A stretch of DNA of 64,000 nucleotides, taken from contig NZ_CP047591.1 of the NCBI RefSeq assembly GCF_010120715.1, forward strand, positions 558,001 through 622,000, read 5' to 3'. Positions 49,936-58,606 of this stretch are shown here, in pieces (the stretch's first letter is position 1; each line of letters starts with the position of its first letter). Origin of the DNA: Aminipila terrae. Lineage in GTDB: Bacteria > Bacillota > Clostridia > Peptostreptococcales > Anaerovoracaceae. The translations under genes and the position numbers were made by a program. The notes beneath the pieces are model-generated. The model saw only the letters and a list, made by a program, of their open reading frames with translations, was not told the DNA's origin and ran no database searches.

Positions 49936-51678
49936 TTAATATCCATTTGGCTGATAAACGTCCACACTTAAAGGGGTTCCCTTTTCTTTTTCGTTTATTA
50001 GAACCAGATCCATAGCAATATCTTCATTGTTTGTAAGATAAACTCTTGTTTTGTGATAGTAGTCTTTCATCTCTTTCAGGTACCGCCCCAGCATCATGTC
50101 CTTTACCTTATCATCATTATTTATGCTGATATATTTTGCATTCAGATTAAAAACGGATGCGGGCCTCCAAACTCTTGCAAATATGCCATTATCCTTGTTC
50201 TCAAATCCAGTCTGTGCCAGAGGACTGCCAAGTTTTAACACAAAAGAATGTCTCAGGGTAAGCATAGGTTTTACAAATCGGTTTTTCCCATTCTTTTCGA
50301 TTAGTTTAATGGACATTGCCAGATCCTCAATACTTTCTGTTGGATAATTGTGAAACATAAGCGTTTTGCTGATGATTCCATTTGTTGCAGCCTGATGATA
50401 AATACGCTGAGCATCTCTGATATTTGTACCTTTACACATTGAATCCAGAACCTTCTGTGAACCTGTCTCCTGCCCCCATTCAACAGCTCTGCATCCTGAC
50501 TTATACATCTGCCTGAAAATATCTGTATTATACCCTTCATCAAGCCTGCTCATTTGCATCCATCGGACATTTAAAGATCGTTTGAGGATTTCTGCAGCTA
50601 TTTGCTGATCATATTCTGGGGAAATGGCTTCATCTACAAATATAAATAAGTTGGTATTGTATTTTTGTGATTGTTTCTCCATCTCGTCAATTACTTTGGA
50701 TACTTCTTTCTGTCTAAACTTTAATCCATAGGAATTCCAGTGCATGCAAAACTGACATTTTGACCATTCACAACCTTTAGAAGTCAGTAATTGAATAGCA
50801 GGTGTCAGATATAAATCCATAGGGAATCCTTCGTAATCAGCTTCATCCCATTCCTCGGAACATTGTTCAAATAACTCATTTATCTTGATTCCCTCTCTGG
50901 TTCTGTAAATCAAAGCAGGAATGTCTGTATAGTCCTGATCCTCTGTCTTAAGTTTATTGATGAGTTTTCCAATTGTATACTCCCCTTCTGCATAGGAAGC
51001 AAAATCAATAGCCTTATTTTCTTCCAGATACTTGTCTTTATTTAGAGAAACATCTGATCCCCCCACAAGAATATATCCATCATATTTTTCTCTGAGTTTC
51101 TCCATAAACCACAAGCTGAAGGTTCTTTGAACTTCCATAATTGATATTCCTACCATGAAAGGAGAATTAAATATAATTTTATCAATAATTACTTTATATT
51201 TATTTTTTAGGTATTCTTCCACCTGATTTTTTTCAAAAAAACTGCAATAATAAACAGTTGTTTTAAAATATAATTTTAATTCTCCACTGATTGAAAAAAT
51301 CAATTGACAAATATCAGCTTCCTTATGCTCTTTAAAAAAATCAAAATTTCGTTGCTGCATTTTCTCTTTTATTTTCTCCACACTAAAAAAACCATACTTT
51401 TTCTTTACATCCCGAAGAAGAGTGTAAAATGCTTTTAAGGTGAGATAAGTTTCCCTGTTATTGAAATTTGTACTCAAAAAAATTGGAATAATAGTCTCAT
51501 ATAGCTGACTTAAGTTGTATTTTGTAAGCAGTTCGTTTTGAAAAACCATATTGTAGTCATGTTGTTTTACCGTGTATCCGTGTTTTTTTAAGTTTGAAGT
51601 TAAAACCGGTAAACTCAAGGAAGGTCGGTCAATAGCACGTACTGGCAGGGATAATAATTCAATATCTAATTTTTCCAT
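49936..51678 (-). CDS. Cobalamin-binding-type radical SAM protein 2
   Basis: 580 residues from ATG 51678 (GAGGAGG upstream). The N-terminal half has the B12-binding Rossmann pattern: opening LPVRAIDRPSLSLPVL, then FMVGISIMEVQ, ILVGGSDVS and DFASYAEGE. The radical SAM domain carries the iron-sulfur cysteines C303, C308 and C311 (GCEWSKCQFC, spacing CX4CX2C). Later it has AISPEY, CRAVEWGQETGS and a C-terminal extension. Class B enzymes of this type methylate or rearrange unactivated carbons. Paralogue of the protein encoded at 52642-54375. Confidence 0.85.
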   Translation of the reverse strand: MEKLDIELLSLPVRAIDRPSLSLPVLTSNLKKHGYTVKQHDYNMVFQNELLTKYNLSQLYETIIPIFLSTNFNNRETYLTLKAFYTLLRDVKKKYGFFSVEKIKEKMQQRNFDFFKEHKEADICQLIFSISGELKLYFKTTVYYCSFFEKNQVEEYLKNKYKVIIDKIIFNSPFMVGISIMEVQRTFSLWFMEKLREKYDGYILVGGSDVSLNKDKYLEENKAIDFASYAEGEYTIGKLINKLKTEDQDYTDIPALIYRTREGIKINELFEQCSEEWDEADYEGFPMDLYLTPAIQLLTSKGCEWSKCQFCMHWNSYGLKFRQKEVSKVIDEMEKQSQKYNTNLFIFVDEAISPEYDQQIAAEILKRSLNVRWMQMSRLDEGYNTDIFRQMYKSGCRAVEWGQETGSQKVLDSMCKGTNIRDAQRIYHQAATNGIISKTLMFHNYPTESIEDLAMSIKLIEKNGKNRFVKPMLTLRHSFVLKLGSPLAQTGFENKDNGIFARVWRPASVFNLNAKYISINNDDKVKDMMLGRYLKEMKDYYHKTRVYLTNNEDIAMDLVLINEKEKGTPLSVDVYQPNGY

Positions 51679-51710
51679 TAAATAATCCTCCTCTTTTACA
51701 CTACTTAATT

Positions 51711-52655
51711 TTACATTGGCAGTTCCATAAGATTTTTTGCACTGCATGTTTTCACGTTGAGAAGCCCGCATCCGGTACAACACCTAACCTGCTCACAGCT
51801 GATACAATCATTGTCCTTATGGAAGGTTTCTTCAAAGCCTGCATAATAGCAGAAAGTGTTTTGATCATTCTTTACTTTAAATTCATATACTCCTGCACCA
51901 CAACTATTTAAAATGACACAGGAAGCCCCCCTTAGGCTGCTGTATTCTTTCTCCTTCAGCAGAAATGTAACTAATCCACACATCACATCTAAAATATCAA
52001 ATATATTTTCATTCTCATGAATATGCTCAACAAGCTTTCGTTTTTCTTCACTACTCAGTTCTAATCGTGGATGTACCTGAATAATTGGTCTTTTTACATC
52101 ATCAGCAGTATTATAGGTATATAACAATCTTCCTAATAGCAGAATATCCTCCAGGTAGGAAATATCCTCCTCAAGAAGCAGAATTGCATTTACATCCAGA
52201 TAATGCTTCATACATATTTTTTCCTTCTCATATATAAGCTTTGCATTTTGTCTCAGGGAATCAACATTCCCCTTTCTCTCAAGATGCTTCTCCGTTAAGG
52301 TGATAAAGATTTTAATACCTGGTCTATACAAATCTACATCCTGGATGACTCCTGCTAATCGTTCATTTAAATACGAATATGGTATAAATACAGAGATTAA
52401 TGGATAACTTTTTTCATAACCCACCTTCATTAGCTGCAGTTCTTTTATTAGTTCCGTCAGATTCTCCTCCAGCCTGTCGTATTCCTCCTTTATGACCAGC
52501 TTAATCTGCAAGACGGAGCACTCAATTGGACTGCCTAAAAGTTTCCTGATCTGGGCTATAGTTTTACTTACTGATAGCTCCTGATCCACTTCTATCCAAA
52601 AACGCTTAGACAGGCTGCATTCCGCATTTATAAACTTCACATTACTCATTATCAT
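51711..52655 (-). CDS. Protein with SPASM-like Cys-rich C-terminus but no radical SAM motif
   Basis: 314 residues. The N-terminal 235 have a possible alpha/beta (TIM-barrel-like) pattern but no CX3CX2C. The C-terminal 70 hold nine cysteines (C246, 252, 269, 284, 287, 292, 293, 296, 304) in a layout like a SPASM auxiliary iron-sulfur domain: SCGAG..., then TFCYYAGF, CISCEQVRCCTGCG. It lies between two radical SAM genes, overlapping the first by 14 bases, so a partner or electron-relay role is likely. Start may be ATG 52655 or 52649. Not recognised as a named family. Confidence 0.7.
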   Translation of the reverse strand: MIMSNVKFINAECSLSKRFWIEVDQELSVSKTIAQIRKLLGSPIECSVLQIKLVIKEEYDRLEENLTELIKELQLMKVGYEKSYPLISVFIPYSYLNERLAGVIQDVDLYRPGIKIFITLTEKHLERKGNVDSLRQNAKLIYEKEKICMKHYLDVNAILLLEEDISYLEDILLLGRLLYTYNTADDVKRPIIQVHPRLELSSEEKRKLVEHIHENENIFDILDVMCGLVTFLLKEKEYSSLRGASCVILNSCGAGVYEFKVKNDQNTFCYYAGFEETFHKDNDCISCEQVRCCTGCGLLNVKTCSAKNLMELPM

Positions 52656-54375
52656 TTCTCCCCTCTTTCAAATCACATAACAATAAATCAAACGTTACAT
52701 TTTCATTAAATGCTATAAAAATACGGTGTGTATCACAATATTTTTTCATTCTTTTCAAATAAACCCCAATTATCTGCTTTTTTTCAATATCAGAGTTATT
52801 TCTTGTGAGATACTTTGCATTAATACTGTATTCTGAATTTGGATACCATACCTTATCAAAGTACTTTAGCTGGCCATTCTCCTGAAACACCTGATCATAA
52901 AGGGGTGACCCTACCTGCAGAACCAGTTGTTGTTTCAGCGTCAGCATTGGTATTGCAAAACCACAATGAACATTTTTCTCAACAAAACAGATAGTTTTTA
53001 TTACATCTTCAACGGATTCACCAGGATAATTATGCCATGTCAATATTTTGTTTTTAATACCAGCAAGAGCTGCATAAATAAGTATTTCCTGCGCTTTAGC
53101 CACGGTGATTCCCTTGTTCATTTTTTCAAGTACTTTATCAGAGGCCGATTCCAGTCCCCATTCTATTACCCGTGCACCTCCTTTATAAAATTGTTCTAAT
53201 GTCTCCCGATCAAACTCATCATCCAGTCTGCCAAATGCCATCCATAAAAAGGGCAGCTTTTCTTCCTGAATGATTTTGGATATTTCAACACCCTGATGCC
53301 TGGTCATTGTTTCATCTGCAAAATGAAAAATTTTAATTTTATATTTCGCATACATAAATTTCATTTCAGCCACAATATCCCGTGCATTCCTTTTGTTATA
53401 GTCTTCTTTGAAAGAAGTTCTGTGAGCGCAGAAACTGCACTTTTTCCACGGGCAGTTTGTAGATCCCATGATAGGAAATACAGGTGCAAGATACTTGTCC
53501 AAAGGAAGCCCGTCATAATCAGGAAAAGAAAAGGAATAATTATCTGCCAGATATTTTTGATTTTTATTTGAAATAATTTTCCCAGATGAATCTCTATAAA
53601 CTAGACGAGGTATATTTTCTAAACTATCCTTGCCTTTTAATGACTTAACCAATTGAAGTAAAGCTTCTTCGCCTTCACCAGAAATAACAAAATCAATATA
53701 CTGATTATTTTTTAGAAATAATTCCTGAAATTTTGTTGGCTGAGAACCTCCGAATACAATGCTTCCTGTAAATTTAAATGTGGACTTTATTTCATTTGAC
53801 AGCCATAAGGAGAAACTGTTCTGTGTAGTAATAACAGAAAAGCCTATGATTAGTGGATTAATTGTAATGATACGGGTAATTTCTTGTGTTATTAGATTTT
53901 GCAACTTTTTACTGAATATAAATTGTGAAGATGTGTTAAAGATATAAGGAACGATTGAAAACAAGAAATCAAGATGTTTAGATATCCGAAATATTATTTT
54001 AGCGTCTTCCATAAAGCTTTCATCAAGCAGTTTTTTATTTCTCCTTGCCTGTAAATCTTTTTTTACTTTTTCTAATTTTTTAAACCCATTTTCCTGCCTG
54101 ACATTACTTAATAATTGGTAAAACTCTCTTACTTGAATGTAATCATCTTTACAATGAAAATTTTCCATCAGCAGCAGCGGTAATGTTTCCGTATACAGTT
54201 CCCAAAGATAAGGTTCAGTCAGTACTTCATCTTTAATCAATAGATTTAGATCCGTCTGTATGACATCCACATGATGTGCTCTGAGAAATCCAGTTAATTG
54301 TGGTAATGCTAACGCAGGATAATCGATTACTTTACTGCAGCAGGAAAGCAATAAAATGTCTGTATTTTTTTTCAA
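52642..54375 (-). CDS. Cobalamin-binding-type radical SAM protein 1
   Basis: 577 residues, TTG start with GGAG upstream. Same layout as its paralogue at 49936-51678. The N-terminal B12-type domain has LLLSCCSKVIDYPALALPQL, then LIIGFSVITTQ, IVFGGSQP and DFVISGEGEE. The radical SAM domain has cysteines C308, C313 and C316 (NCPWKKCSFC, CX4CX2C), then FADETMTRH and RVIEWGLESAS. First enzyme gene after the ECF sigma gene. Probably a class B-like methyltransferase or rearrangement enzyme. Substrate unknown. Confidence 0.85.
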   Translation of the reverse strand: MKKNTDILLLSCCSKVIDYPALALPQLTGFLRAHHVDVIQTDLNLLIKDEVLTEPYLWELYTETLPLLLMENFHCKDDYIQVREFYQLLSNVRQENGFKKLEKVKKDLQARRNKKLLDESFMEDAKIIFRISKHLDFLFSIVPYIFNTSSQFIFSKKLQNLITQEITRIITINPLIIGFSVITTQNSFSLWLSNEIKSTFKFTGSIVFGGSQPTKFQELFLKNNQYIDFVISGEGEEALLQLVKSLKGKDSLENIPRLVYRDSSGKIISNKNQKYLADNYSFSFPDYDGLPLDKYLAPVFPIMGSTNCPWKKCSFCAHRTSFKEDYNKRNARDIVAEMKFMYAKYKIKIFHFADETMTRHQGVEISKIIQEEKLPFLWMAFGRLDDEFDRETLEQFYKGGARVIEWGLESASDKVLEKMNKGITVAKAQEILIYAALAGIKNKILTWHNYPGESVEDVIKTICFVEKNVHCGFAIPMLTLKQQLVLQVGSPLYDQVFQENGQLKYFDKVWYPNSEYSINAKYLTRNNSDIEKKQIIGVYLKRMKKYCDTHRIFIAFNENVTFDLLLCDLKEGRNDNE

Positions 54376-54498
54376 ATTTTATACACTCCTTTCTCTTTAA
54401 AAAAACAGATTACACTTCCTATAACTTTTCTTCTCAACAATAAAGATGTCTTTATGTACAAAACGATTTATATTTTTTTTAAAGAATACTGTAAAACT

Positions 54499-55041
54499 TC
54501 AATCTATTACGTCTAAATCCCTGTAAATATGCCTGTATTCTTCAAGCGCCCTGTGTAGGCGTGATTTTACCGTACTAACTTTTAAATCCAGATTCTGAGA
54601 TATTTCCCGTGGTTTTATATTCATCACATATCTCATCCATATTAATCGTTGGGATTCCGCTTCTAATGTGCGGAAGGCTCGTATGACCAAATCATATTCG
54701 TATTTTAATATGACAAAATCCAGCGTATCTCTGGAAGTACCTATAAATTCGGTATTTTTCCCATAATCATCGCTATACAGTTTGCAGGTGCAGCTTCGTT
54801 GTGCTTTGCGATAGTATTGCATTGCAACACTATATGCAATTTTTCTTATCCATGGTTCAGCACTTTCAATATTTTTTAGCTGTTTCATTTTTTCTAATAC
54901 AATAAACCATGTTTCCTGCTCTAAATCGTCCACCAGCCATGAATCGCCTGTAATTTTATATAAGTATTTGTGAATCATACTTGTATGAATAGAGAAACTA
55001 TTCAGGAATAATTCGTTTCTTGTTTCAATACTTTCTACCAT
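54499..55041 (-). CDS. ECF-type RNA polymerase sigma factor
   Basis: 180 residues from ATG 55041 (AGGAGGG upstream). It has sigma region 2 (VDDLEQETWFIVLEKM, then WIRKIAYSVAMQYYRK) and region 4 (RLIWMRYVMNIKPREISQNLDLKVSTVKSRLHRALEEYR), and lacks regions 1 and 3, as in ECF sigma factors. No anti-sigma gene is adjacent. It is the first gene of the radical SAM/ATP-grasp cluster and presumably directs its transcription, although no promoter motif could be confirmed. Confidence 0.87.
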   Translation of the reverse strand: MVESIETRNELFLNSFSIHTSMIHKYLYKITGDSWLVDDLEQETWFIVLEKMKQLKNIESAEPWIRKIAYSVAMQYYRKAQRSCTCKLYSDDYGKNTEFIGTSRDTLDFVILKYEYDLVIRAFRTLEAESQRLIWMRYVMNIKPREISQNLDLKVSTVKSRLHRALEEYRHIYRDLDVID

Positions 55042-55257
55042 TTTGTATATCCCTCCTAACAACACAAAATCCTTATCATCACAAAGAAGACATTAATCTT
55101 CTATTTCTTTATTATGTAGATGCAATAAATTAGAAATCGTTGCAAAAAAATATATTTTTACAATAATTTGTGACTTTTTTGATGCATTTTGACGACGAAC
55201 CCCAAATAATCATATTACTTTTTTAAAAGAAATTTTAAAAATATTTCTACACAGCAA

Positions 55258-55299
55258 AATACCCCTTTCACATACTGCACGGTACGTGAAAGGGGTATT
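55258..55299 (-). terminator. Aminotransferase operon terminator, member of a repeated hairpin family
   Basis: On the complement AATACCCCTTTCAC pairs perfectly with GTGAAAGGGGTATT, followed by TTGC. Adjacent sequence (55303-55325) matches 43489-43512. Confidence 0.8.
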
Positions 55300-55330
55300 C
55301 CGGTTATTCTATTTTATTTTGTGATTTCTA

Positions 55331-56526
55331 CTATTCCATGGATTTTTTTACCTCATCCATAAGCTTCTGCATCTGTGGCAGTGCTCCAGTGATTGTATCA
55401 TAGGATACACAGTAAGCCATTCTTACATAGCCAGGGCATGCAAAAGAACTTCCCGGCACAATCAGGACCCTCTGCTCTTTAGCCATCTCACAGAACTCTG
55501 CTTCATCCTCAATAGGTGATTTAACAAACAAGTAAAAAGCACCTTCCGGTTTGATGCACTCATAGCCCATTTGGATCAGTCCGTTATATAAGGTTTCCCG
55601 GTTCTTGTTGTAAACATTTACATCCACAGAAGAATTAATGCATCTTGCAACCGCCCTTTGCATGATTGATGGCGCATTTACATACCCAAGGATTCTATTT
55701 GCTGTGGTTGCAGCACTTACTATGTTTTCAAAATCAGAAAGTTCATCTGGCATAACCAGATATCCAATTCTTTCTCCTGGGAGAGACAGGGATTTACTGT
55801 AAGAATATCCTACGATGGTATTCTTATAGTATTTGGTAATATAGGGAACTACTGCCCGTCGTAAGCCAGTTCTCTATAAGGTTCATCTGCAATCAGATAA
55901 ATATCTGTTCCAAATTCTTTTTCTTTCGAAGTTAAAATGCCAGCAATTTTCTTTATAGTGTCTTCTGAATAAATCACTCCGGTGGGATTGTTTGGGGAGT
56001 TAATGATGATTGCTTTAGTCTTTGGTGTAATGTTTTCTTCCAGCTTATTTAAATCCGGCTGGAAGGTAGGGATATTGGGTGGAATAACTACAAGTTCTGC
56101 ACCATAATTTGCCGCATAGCTTCTATATTCGCCAAAATAAGGGGCAAAGGTAATCACTTCATCTTGAGGATCAATGAGAGTCTTCAGGGTTACATTCAGG
56201 CCTCCTGCAGCTCCCACAGTCATCAATATATTTTTTTCAGTGAATTGTGTCCCATGAAGTTTATTTAAATGTTGCGCTATAGTATTCCTTACATCTTCAT
56301 AACCGGCATTATTCATGTACCCATGAACAAATGTGGGTTCTTCAGACTCCAAAATATCAATCAGAGACTGCTTTATTTCATCAGGTGGTTCCACATTGGG
56401 ATTTCCCAAACTAAAATCATATACATTTTCCTTTCCATATATCTTAGCCAGCCTGGCCCCTTCTTCAAACATCGCCCTGATAGCAGAACTTCCCTTTACA
56501 TATCCTTCCATACTCTTTGCAATCAT
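55331..56526 (-). CDS. Class I/II PLP-dependent aminotransferase (frameshifted)
   Basis: 398 residues after repair. Fold-type I aminotransferase with NSPNNPTGVIYS, IADEPYREL and, after repair, SYSKSLSLPGERIGY holding the PLP lysine. It ends with VRMAYCVS. The frame breaks at GGG (forward CCC 55855-55857); one added G gives DGAVVPYITKYYKNTIVGYSYSKS. It is 16 bases after buk in an operon with ptb, iorB and iorA. The likely role is to convert aromatic (or similar) amino acids to the 2-oxo acids used by IOR. Confidence 0.9.
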
Positions 56527-56542
56527 TTCTTATAACCTCCTT

Positions 56543-57613
56543 TTACGGGTGCACATATTCTTTAGCCTCTTCCTGCCCGTTAACAAGTCTTAAGGCTCCT
56601 AAAGCCAACGCTTCCATTTCAAATTCTCCCGGAACTACTTCCACAGGGGCAATAAATTTCACTCTTTCTGATATCAGATGAATTAACTCTTTAGAATAAG
56701 CCATACCGCCTGTTAATATAATGCAGTCATAGTTTCCACAAAGAACAGCCGACAATTTTCCTATTGCCTTAGCAATCTGATAGGCCTGTGCCTGAAACAG
56801 AAGTTCTGCCTGCTGATTTTCATCAGCAATCATATCCATAACATCTCTTAAATCCTGAGTTCCCAAATAAGCTTTCAGGCCTCCATTGCCCCTTAATTTT
56901 TTTATCATTTGTTTTTTTGTATATTTACCGGAATAACATAAATCTACCATATAAAGCATGGGGATGCTCCCGGCTCTTTCCGGTGCAAAAGGGCCTTCAT
57001 CATCTCGTATACAATCAACTATTTTCCCTTTGTGATGTACACTCAGGCTGATGCCTCCCCCCAGATGCGCCGCTATAATATTCATGTCTTCATATTTTTT
57101 GCCATACTTTTCTGCTATTTTCTTTGATACAGCTCTCATGTTCAGCACATGGCATATACTTTGTTTTCTGACTTCCGGCAAGCCTGTTATCTTGGCAACT
57201 TCTTCTAATTCATCAGAAGTGACAGAATCATAAATATATGCAGGAATACCTAAAGGCAATGCAATATCATGAGCAAGCAGAGCTCCCAGGTTTGAAGCGT
57301 GAGGGGAAGCAAGCCCTTCATGGAAAGTATCCAGCATGGCTTTATTCACTACATAGCCCCCAGCTTTCATATTTGGCAGCATACCACCTCTTCCAACTAT
57401 GGCAGCCAGATTACTTACATCTATATTCTCTTCCTTAAGCACAGACATTATTAAATTTTTTCTGAATTCAAACTGATCCAGAACATCATCAAATACCTCC
57501 AGCTCTTTAGCTGTATGGGATATTGACTTTTCAAATACTTTAATTTCATCTTCATACAAAGCAATTTTAGTGGATGTTGATCCCGGGTTAATAGCTAAAA
57601 TTCTGTAACTCAT
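56543..57613 (-). CDS. buk: Butyrate kinase (acyl-phosphate kinase)
   Basis: 356 residues. ASKHA-fold acetate/butyrate kinase: it begins ILAINPGSTSTKIALYE, with VGRGGMLPNMKAGGY, AHLGGGISLSVH and LTGGMAYSKELI. The length fits Buk rather than acetate kinase. It converts acyl phosphate and ADP to the acid and ATP. In this operon the acyl group may be arylacetyl or a branched acyl group rather than butyryl. Confidence 0.94.
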   Translation of the reverse strand: MSYRILAINPGSTSTKIALYEDEIKVFEKSISHTAKELEVFDDVLDQFEFRKNLIMSVLKEENIDVSNLAAIVGRGGMLPNMKAGGYVVNKAMLDTFHEGLASPHASNLGALLAHDIALPLGIPAYIYDSVTSDELEEVAKITGLPEVRKQSICHVLNMRAVSKKIAEKYGKKYEDMNIIAAHLGGGISLSVHHKGKIVDCIRDDEGPFAPERAGSIPMLYMVDLCYSGKYTKKQMIKKLRGNGGLKAYLGTQDLRDVMDMIADENQQAELLFQAQAYQIAKAIGKLSAVLCGNYDCIILTGGMAYSKELIHLISERVKFIAPVEVVPGEFEMEALALGALRLVNGQEEAKEYVHP

Positions 57614-57630
57614 ACTCTTCTTCCTCCTTT

Positions 57631-58530
57631 TTACTCGGACGCCGCAGCTGCCAATACGATGGAAAAATACTTTTCTTCCGAACTGGCGCCTCTGGATACG
57701 AGGACAATAGGAACTTTTGCTCCTACAATAATCCCTGCCATTCTGGCTCCTGCGCTGTAAATCAGTGACTTAGCCAGAATGTTGCCGGTTGTCATGTCAG
57801 GTGTCAGAAGAATATCAGTATCCTCTGTTACAGGGCTTTCATACCCCTTTATTTTTGCGGCTTCTTTGCTTATCATTAAATCGTAAGAAATCGGTCCTTC
57901 AACGATGCAACCCTTTAGGGTCCCTTCCTGATTCATCTTTTTCAGGTCTGCTGCATCAACCGATTCCCTGAACTTAGGATTTACTGTTTCCGTTGCTGTA
58001 AGTACTGCAACCTTTGGTGTTTCGTACCCTAATTTTTTCAATACACTTACTGCATTTTCGGTGATTTTCACTTTCTGCTGCAAGTCCGGATAAGGAACCA
58101 TACCTCCGTCTGTAATAACAATCAGCTTATGAAAGCCGGGTACTTCAAACACGCCCACATGAGACAGGACTTCAGATTCCTTTACTCCATGCTCTGTATT
58201 CACTACCTGTTTCAGCAAATCCGCTGTCTGGATTTTACCTTTCATGATAAATTCTGCTTTTCTTTTGTGAACCATTTCAACTGCCAGCCAGGCAGCTTCC
58301 ATATCATCCTTTATATCAATAATTTCTGCTTCCAGAAAAGAAAAACCTTCTTTTTTAATAATGCTTTGAATTCTGGTCTTATCCCCAATTAAAACTGGCA
58401 TTATAATTCCATTTTCGTAAGCCCTATTAATTCCTTCCAATGTATGCTCATCATGAGCAGCCACTACCACTACTTTTCTCTTTTGAGGATTCTTCTGAAC
58501 AATTTGAATTAACTCATCAAAATTTTTCAT
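57631..58530 (-). CDS. ptb: Phosphate butyryltransferase
   Basis: 299 residues. Phosphotransacetylase-family enzyme of the Ptb type: VVAAHDEHTLEGINRA, IMKGKIQTADLLK, GGMVPYPDL, VEGPISYDLMIS and a closing GAKVPIVLVSRG. It moves the acyl group from acyl-CoA to phosphate, feeding Buk 17 bases downstream. The ptb-buk pair is common in clostridia, but its place behind ior genes suggests amino-acid-derived acyl-CoAs. Confidence 0.94.
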   Translation of the reverse strand: MKNFDELIQIVQKNPQKRKVVVVAAHDEHTLEGINRAYENGIIMPVLIGDKTRIQSIIKKEGFSFLEAEIIDIKDDMEAAWLAVEMVHKRKAEFIMKGKIQTADLLKQVVNTEHGVKESEVLSHVGVFEVPGFHKLIVITDGGMVPYPDLQQKVKITENAVSVLKKLGYETPKVAVLTATETVNPKFRESVDAADLKKMNQEGTLKGCIVEGPISYDLMISKEAAKIKGYESPVTEDTDILLTPDMTTGNILAKSLIYSAGARMAGIIVGAKVPIVLVSRGASSEEKYFSIVLAAAASE

Positions 58531-58557
58531 TAAATCATCTCCTCAAATTCAAATGCT

Positions 58558-58599
58558 GAAAAACTCTTTACCATCTAAATGTTCTATATAGAGTTTTTC
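58558..58599 (-). other. Intergenic hairpin between iorB and ptb
   Basis: GAAAAACTCT pairs with AGAGTTTTTC across a 22-base loop. No T-run follows, so it may adjust mRNA stability or read-through between the iorAB and ptb-buk parts of the operon rather than terminate. Confidence 0.4.
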
Positions 58600-58606
58600 C
58601 AATTTT

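Noticed and set aside
54376..54498. The gap between the sigma gene and radical SAM 1 as a place for a precursor gene or a sigma target promoter
   Set aside because: No ATG-led frame is present, and the weak likeness to the sequence before the sigma gene is not enough to call a promoter.
55042..55330. A 27-codon frame upstream of the ECF sigma gene as a possible precursor peptide
   Set aside because: No RBS and no leader/core pattern; the three cysteines are not arranged like a known precursor.
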